From Hymenoscyphus infarciens (taxonomy: Eukaryota > Ascomycota > Leotiomycetes > Helotiales > Helotiaceae), in NCBI GenBank assembly GCA_001414345.1, contig LLCB01000689.1:1-12633 (forward strand): a stretch of 12,633 nt of DNA, in the 5' to 3' direction. Below are positions 8,801 to 12,633 of this stretch, piece by piece. Every line of letters starts with the position of its first letter. The stretch's first letter is position 1. A program made the translations under genes and the position numbers. The notes beneath the pieces were generated by a model. It was not told the origin of the DNA. It was given only the letters and a program-made list of their open reading frames with translations, and searched no databases.

Positions 8801-11258
8801 AGCACTTTAAATAGCCTTTAAAGCAATTAATAATATAGTAGGCCTAAATAGACTAGTCTCTACTCTATTAGTATATAGAGCATATACTCGAATAACCGTA
8901 ACTAACACACCTTTATAACCGATTTCCGTAAGATCTAAGACCTATAAAAAGGCTACTTAAGAGATACGAAAGTAGATCACATCCTATTAAGTTAAAAAAG
9001 CTCTTAATATACAAAATAGACCGATTAACTAAGTCAAGGATTTACTCTTAAATTCAAACGTTTTAGTATAAAGGGAGTATATAAAGTCTTAAATAAGACC
9101 TTTTATTCTTTAAGGAATTAAGAATAAGGACTATATTATAGTACTACTAAGTAGTCTTATAAAGTTTTAATCTATAGTTATAAAGCCTTACTTTATTAAA
9201 ACTCTTAAAACTTCTAGAATAGTACTAGTAACTAAGGAAGTTTCTAATATAGTACTATCTAAAACAATACTATAACCTTATAAAAAAGGAGGAACTTTTA
9301 AGTAATAGAGTAGGTAGGAAGTAGACTAGAGTAACTAAGATATTAGATAATATTCGCCTTCTCTCTAATACTAACTTCGTTAGTCTTAAATCTATTAAAA
9401 TATTAATTTTCTAGAACTCTTATTAGAACCTTCTTAAAAGTATAGATATAGCTAACCTTAAAAGTATTTAAAGCCTTTAAATAAGTCTTTTAAAGTATTA
9501 TTTTAATAGTTAAATACTTTTATTAATAATATTAACTATATTACTCTTAAAGATATTAAAACTTTTCTTACTAATTTAAGTAAACTTTATAATATTAAAG
9601 TATTTATAGCTAATAATAGTATAGTATATATTAAATTATAATAAAAAGAGATTAATAAATTAACTAATTAAGGTGTTTTTAAGATTATTACCTAGAAAGA
9701 GTTACCTTCTAATACTAGAATATTTAGATTATACTTTATAGATAATATTAAATTTAAGAGTATAGTACTTACTTTTATAAAGTTAAGATTAATAATCTAA
9801 GTATATAATAATACTAGAAAGTTACTAGTACTTACTTAAGTACTTATAATTTAGAGAGTAAGCTAGAGAATAATCCTTATACTTATTATAATACTTCTAG
9901 GTTTATGAGTATTTATTTAAGATATTATATAAGTATATATATAATTATTAACTAACTTAAATTAGAAGTTCTTTATATACTCTTTTAAAGGTTATTCTTA
10001 ATAAAAAGATATATTCTTTAAAGTAATTAGGCTATTATATAATATTCTAGAAGCTAGTAATTATTAGTTTATAATATACTATAAATACTATATTCTAAGG
10101 CTTATAATAGAATAGTTAATATTCAACCTCTATCTTTTATATACTAAGTTATTTTAATATAATAAGTAAGTAAAGTTAGATACCTTTTTTAGTATAGTAG
10201 GCCTTTAAACTAATAATACCTTTATACTTACTAATAATACTTTTACTAATAAAGAAGAGCTTACTATTAACAAAGCTAGGTTTATATCTAAGAAAAGAGA
10301 AGAGCTTACTATTAACTATCTAATTAAATTTAATAAAGAGCTAATTACTAAGTATTATAATAGCTCTATATCTCTTATTTAAGATTATATAAAATACTTA
10401 GATTTAATATAAAAGGCCTTATCTAAGATATCTAATATAAAAGAGACATCTTATATAGTAGATATCAAAGATTAATATATTATATAACATACTAGAAGGG
10501 TATACTTAGCTATAGTATCCTAGCTTAAAGCTACTTTTAACTTATTATATACTACTTAAACTATTAATCCTTAAGATAATAATATTTTACTCCTTAATAA
10601 GTAAATTTAATAGTAAATCAATAATCTCTTAAAAAGACTTAAATTTATTAAATTAGATAAATCTTCTTTAAAGTTATATACTTTTACTAACAGATTATTT
10701 ACTAATAATAAAGACTTATTATTATAAATCAGTTATATTATTACTCTTATAAATAAAGATAATAATACTAATATCTTATATTAGTCTTCTACTAAATATA
10801 AGAGAGTTACCTATAGTATTTTAGTATTAGAATTATATATAATAAGCTTTAGATTTAACACTATAGCTTTAATAAAATCGACTTTTAAAAGTATCTTAGG
10901 ATTTAAGATACTACTTATAATATATATTAATTTAAAGTCTATTTATAAATATATAGCTAAATTAAATATAACTAAAGAGAAGTAACTAATAATTAATATT
11001 ATATACTTATAAAAAGTATATAAATTAAGAGAAATTAATAAGATTAAATAGATTAATAGTAAGAGTAATCCTATAAATACTATAACTAAAAAGAGTTACT
11101 ATAATACTCTATAAAAGTTAATCAATACTAATAAGCTAAATATTAACCTTATAAAGTAGGTAAAACGAAATAAGAGATAATAAAGGACTAAAATAGAGCC
11201 TTCTCATTAGTTAAGGACATAGAATAGAGGGCTTTAATTAGTTAGATTAGATATATAG
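5805..11258 (+). pseudogene. Unit B copia Gag-Pol polyprotein, full length, RIP-degraded
   Basis: A single frame of about 1818 codons (codon starts at multiples of 3) covers all copia domains in order with no visible frameshift. Gag knuckle: 7359-7400, CX2CX4CX4H with all four ligands as Tyr. Protease: 7842-7856 reads D-T-R-A-A, the DTGAA active-site motif with G to R. Integrase zinc site: His positions 8262 and 8277 and Cys positions 8364 and 8373 are all Tyr. Integrase catalytic triad: first Asp is Asn (8454), second Asp is kept (8619), Glu is kept (8727), spacing 35 residues. The integrase C-terminal domain follows from about 9060. Reverse transcriptase starts near 9717, with its DD box as T-N-N-T at 10209-10220. 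RNase H covers about 10640-11160, first Asp as Asn at 10689. TAA/TAG codons are scattered throughout. Start (ATA at 5805) and stop are approximate because no ATG remains there. Confidence 0.9.
7759..9057 (+). other. Protease-integrase segment unique to unit B, RIP-spared island
   Basis: This 1299-bp stretch is absent from units A and C. It keeps many CpA, TpG and CpG dinucleotides and has visibly higher GC (21 of 60 bases in 8881-8940, 19 of 60 in 8221-8280) than the flanking reverse transcriptase part (9 of 60 in 9541-9600). It encodes protease (about 7790-8100) and integrase HHCC and DDE regions (about 8240-8760). It is not untouched: it contains stop codons and changed catalytic residues. 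The drop in CpA at the right edge is abrupt at 9060. Confidence 0.85.
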
Positions 11259-11290
11259 TTTTAATAATTTTAAGTAACTTTAACCTTTTT

Positions 11291-11303
11291 AAAGAAGTAC
11301 TAG
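11291..11303 (+). promoter_or_regulatory. Candidate polypurine tract of unit B
   Basis: AAAGAAGTACTAG directly before LTR3, the same sequence as in unit A. Assigned by position and conservation. Confidence 0.45.
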
Positions 11304-11474
11304 TATTAGTATAACTTAAGAGTAAGTAACTACTCAGGATAGCATATATAGGAATATATAACCTTCTCGCTTAAGAGCTACTTAAGTAGTCATCGTAGCT
11401 AGCTTTACTTAGTATATACAAATGAAAATACAACTCTTTTTATATCGCTTTTATGACTATAAGTTATACTAATA
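11304..11474 (+). repeat. LTR3 (3' LTR of unit B), 171 bp
   Basis: Starts TATTAGTATAAC (the TG end has become TA) and ends GTTATACTAATA. It keeps CATCGTAG, AATACAAC, TATCGC and TGACTA like LTR4, and ACTAC like the 36-bp stub, so it is a 3'-type LTR. It has TATATACAAA at the TATA position. On its right it runs into a fragment of internal sequence through a 6-bp stretch (ATATAA) not explained by either side. Confidence 0.95.
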
Positions 11475-11480
11475 ATATAA

Positions 11481-12131
11481 TAATAGCAAATCGACAATCC
11501 CTCGAGAGGACTCAAATTCGTTAAATTAGATAAATCTTCTCTAAAGTTATACGCTTTTACCGACGGATCATTCGCTAATAATAAGGACTTGTCGTCATAA
11601 ATCGGTTACGTTATTACTCTTATAGACAAAGATAATAATACTAATATCTTATATTAGTCTTCTACTAAATATAAGAGAGTTATCTATAGTATTTTAGCAT
11701 TAGAATTATATATAATAAGCTCTAGATTTAACGCCGCAGCTTTAATAAAATCGACTTTCGAAAGCATCTTAGGATTTAAGGTGCCACTTATAACATATAC
11801 TAATTCAAAGTCTATTTACAAATATATAGCTAAATTAAGTACGACTAAAGAGAAGCGACTAATAATTAATATTATATACCTACGAGAAGTATATAAATTA
11901 AGAGAGATTAATAAGATTAAATAGATTAATAACAAGAGTAATTCTACAAATACTATAACTAAAAAGAGTTACTATAATACTCTACAAAAGTTAATCAATA
12001 CTAATAAGCTAGATATTAACCTTATAGAGTAGGTAGAATAAAATAAGAGATAATAGAGGACTGAAATAAAGCCTCCTTATTAGTTAAGAGCATAGAATAG
12101 AAGGCTTTAATTAGTTAGATCAGATGTGTAG
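11481..12131 (+). pseudogene. Unit C copia polyprotein fragment: RNase H and C-terminal tail
   Basis: 11481-12176 aligns without indels to 10608-11303 of unit B (constant offset 873), so it is the last 696 bp of an internal region. The frame encodes the RNase H domain. Here the active-site motif is still F-T-D-G-S-F-A-N-N (11556-11582), whereas units A and B have N-R-L in place of D-G-S. Further on, the T-x-E-K-R-L motif near 11846-11861 is kept. A few TAA/TAG codons remain at Gln or Trp positions. GC is higher than in the matching parts of A and B (18 of 60 in 11521-11580). With no 5' LTR, Gag or reverse transcriptase, it is a dead fragment. Confidence 0.9.
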
Positions 12132-12163
12132 TTTTAATAATTTTAAGTAACTTCGACCTTTTT

Positions 12164-12176
12164 AAAGAAGTGCTAG
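12164..12176 (+). promoter_or_regulatory. Candidate polypurine tract of unit C
   Basis: AAAGAAGTGCTAG directly before LTR4. The TG here, TA in the other two units, suggests this is closer to the ancestral form. Confidence 0.45.
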
Positions 12177-12347
12177 TGTTAATATAACTTAAGAGTAAGT
12201 AACTACTTAGGATAGCATATATAGGAACATATAACCTTCTTACTTAAGAGCTACTTAAGTAGTCATCGTAGCTAGCTTTACTCGGTATATATAAACGAAA
12301 ATACAACTCTTTTTATATCGCTTTTATGACTATAAGTTATACTAACA
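12177..12347 (+). repeat. LTR4 (3' LTR of unit C), 171 bp
   Basis: Starts TGTTAATATAAC and ends GTTATACTAACA. It is the only copy that keeps both a TG start and a CA end, so it defines the LTR ends and the 5-bp inverted repeat TGTTA/TAACA. It is 3'-type by the same diagnostic positions as LTR3. It is followed at once by the right TTAGT duplication. Confidence 0.95.
12286..12295 (+). promoter_or_regulatory. Possible TATA element in LTR4
   Basis: TATATATAAA at the same LTR offset as in LTR1 and LTR2. Any transcript would run out into the satellite. Position is the only support. Confidence 0.25.
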
Positions 12348-12352
12348 TTAGT
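12348..12352. repeat. Target-site duplication TTAGT, right copy
   Basis: Directly follows the CA end of LTR4 and matches 538-542. It shows that the outer edges of the whole array, not of any single unit, match one integration event. Confidence 0.88.
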
Positions 12353-12633
12353 AGTAGTATTACGAAACTCTAGAGTAGTACTATTAGAAATACTCTTATT
12401 ATATATAAATAGATATTTATATATAAATAAAGCTTTATATATAATATAATATACTTTACTTTAGTAGTAGTACTACGAAGCTCTAGAGTAGTACGACTAG
12501 AAATATTCTTATTATATATAAATAGATATTTATATATAAAGAAGGCTTTATTTAAAATATAAAATACTTTACTTTAGTAGTAGTACTACGAAACTCTAGA
12601 GTAGTACTACTAGAAATACTCTTATTATATATA
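12348..12633. repeat. Right satellite array, 113-bp repeat, cut by the window edge
   Basis: Units start at 12352, 12465 and 12578 (113-bp spacing); the last is cut off at the window end. Sequence and phase continue the left array. No CpA or TpG is present here either. The unit at 12465 has ACGACTAG instead of ACTACTAG in the right dyad arm. No coding potential. Confidence 0.95.

Larger units (their letters stand above)
543..12347 (+). mobile_element. Composite Ty1/copia retrotransposon array (three head-to-tail units), RIP-inactivated
   Basis: Order: LTR1, internal A (1299-bp deletion), 36-bp LTR stub, LTR2, full internal B, LTR3, 3' fragment of internal C, LTR4. All parts are on the + strand. 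Superfamily is Ty1/copia because protease and integrase precede reverse transcriptase and RNase H in one frame and the domain motifs fit fungal copia elements. Only one TTAGT duplication is present, at the outermost ends. The bases next to LTR2 and LTR3 (CAGGA on the left, ATATA on the right) do not match, so unit B shows no insertion site of its own. Aligned internal regions are collinear apart from the deletion, and differences are essentially all transitions. No unit could encode functional proteins as it stands. Confidence 0.93.

Noticed and set aside
3010..9057. The 1299-bp segment as an insertion (cargo) in unit B rather than a deletion in A
   Set aside because: It encodes the protease and the integrase core that belong at this place in every complete copia element, in the same frame.
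1056..11258. A genetic code in which TAA and TAG mean Gln (as in some ciliates), with live genes
   Set aside because: Stops do fall at Gln positions, but His and Cys ligands are Tyr, catalytic Asp are Asn, and some stops fall at expected Trp positions. The same C-to-T and G-to-A pattern covers the non-coding LTRs and satellite. That is RIP, not a changed code.
5256..11474. Unit B nested inside the 3' LTR of unit A
   Set aside because: The rest of the A LTR (from base 37) should then follow LTR3. Instead LTR3 is followed by a 3' internal fragment, and no target-site duplication flanks B.
1..12633. Mitochondrial or AT-rich bacterial DNA
   Set aside because: No mitochondrial or bacterial genes, no tRNA, no ribosome-binding sites. 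The AT bias goes with loss of CpA/TpG in repeats, and the less mutated segments return to higher GC.
1..12633. Minus-strand genes
   Set aside because: I saw no minus-strand frame with recognisable motifs. All domain matches are on the + strand, and minus-strand openings are shadows of AT-rich sequence.

Overview
The window looks like a heterochromatic, AT-rich block from a filamentous ascomycete (Pezizomycotina). The whole sequence carries the mark of repeat-induced point mutation (RIP): CpA and TpG have nearly all become TpA, ATG is close to absent, and the copies of each repeat differ from one another almost only by C/T and G/A transitions. The species cannot be named from this. There is no intact protein gene, tRNA, rRNA or host gene.

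Layout: (1) 1-542, a satellite array with a 113-bp period. (2) 543-12347, a composite of head-to-tail Ty1/copia retrotransposon units, all on the + strand, inserted into the satellite with one 5-bp target-site duplication (TTAGT) at its outer ends. (3) 12348-12633, the same satellite continuing, in phase, past the right edge.

Inside the composite, unit A is LTR1 (543-713), an internal region lacking 1299 bp (714-5255) and only the first 36 bp of a 3' LTR (5256-5291). Unit B is LTR2 (5292-5462), a full 5841-bp internal region and LTR3 (11304-11474). Unit C is the last 696 bp of an internal region (11481-12176) followed by LTR4 (12177-12347). All four full LTRs are 171 bp. The best preserved starts TGTTA and ends TAACA.

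Unit B keeps one continuous + frame of about 1.8 thousand codons through Gag (with a CX2CX4CX4H knuckle), protease, integrase (HHCC and DDX35E spacing), reverse transcriptase and RNase H. It has no frameshift I can see but is full of TAA/TAG where Gln or Trp is expected. Catalytic residues have changed as RIP predicts (D to N, H and C to Y, G to R). Unit A is the same frame with protease and most of integrase removed by an in-frame deletion between ACGTT repeats.

The main points of interest are an RIP-spared island in unit B whose edges fall on the deletion breakpoints of unit A, the pattern of 5'-type and 3'-type LTRs in the array, the truncated-LTR/LTR junction, and the dyad-bearing satellite with no CpA or TpG left. 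I found no new gene system. The value of the region is as a record of retrotransposon array formation and homology-guided mutation.
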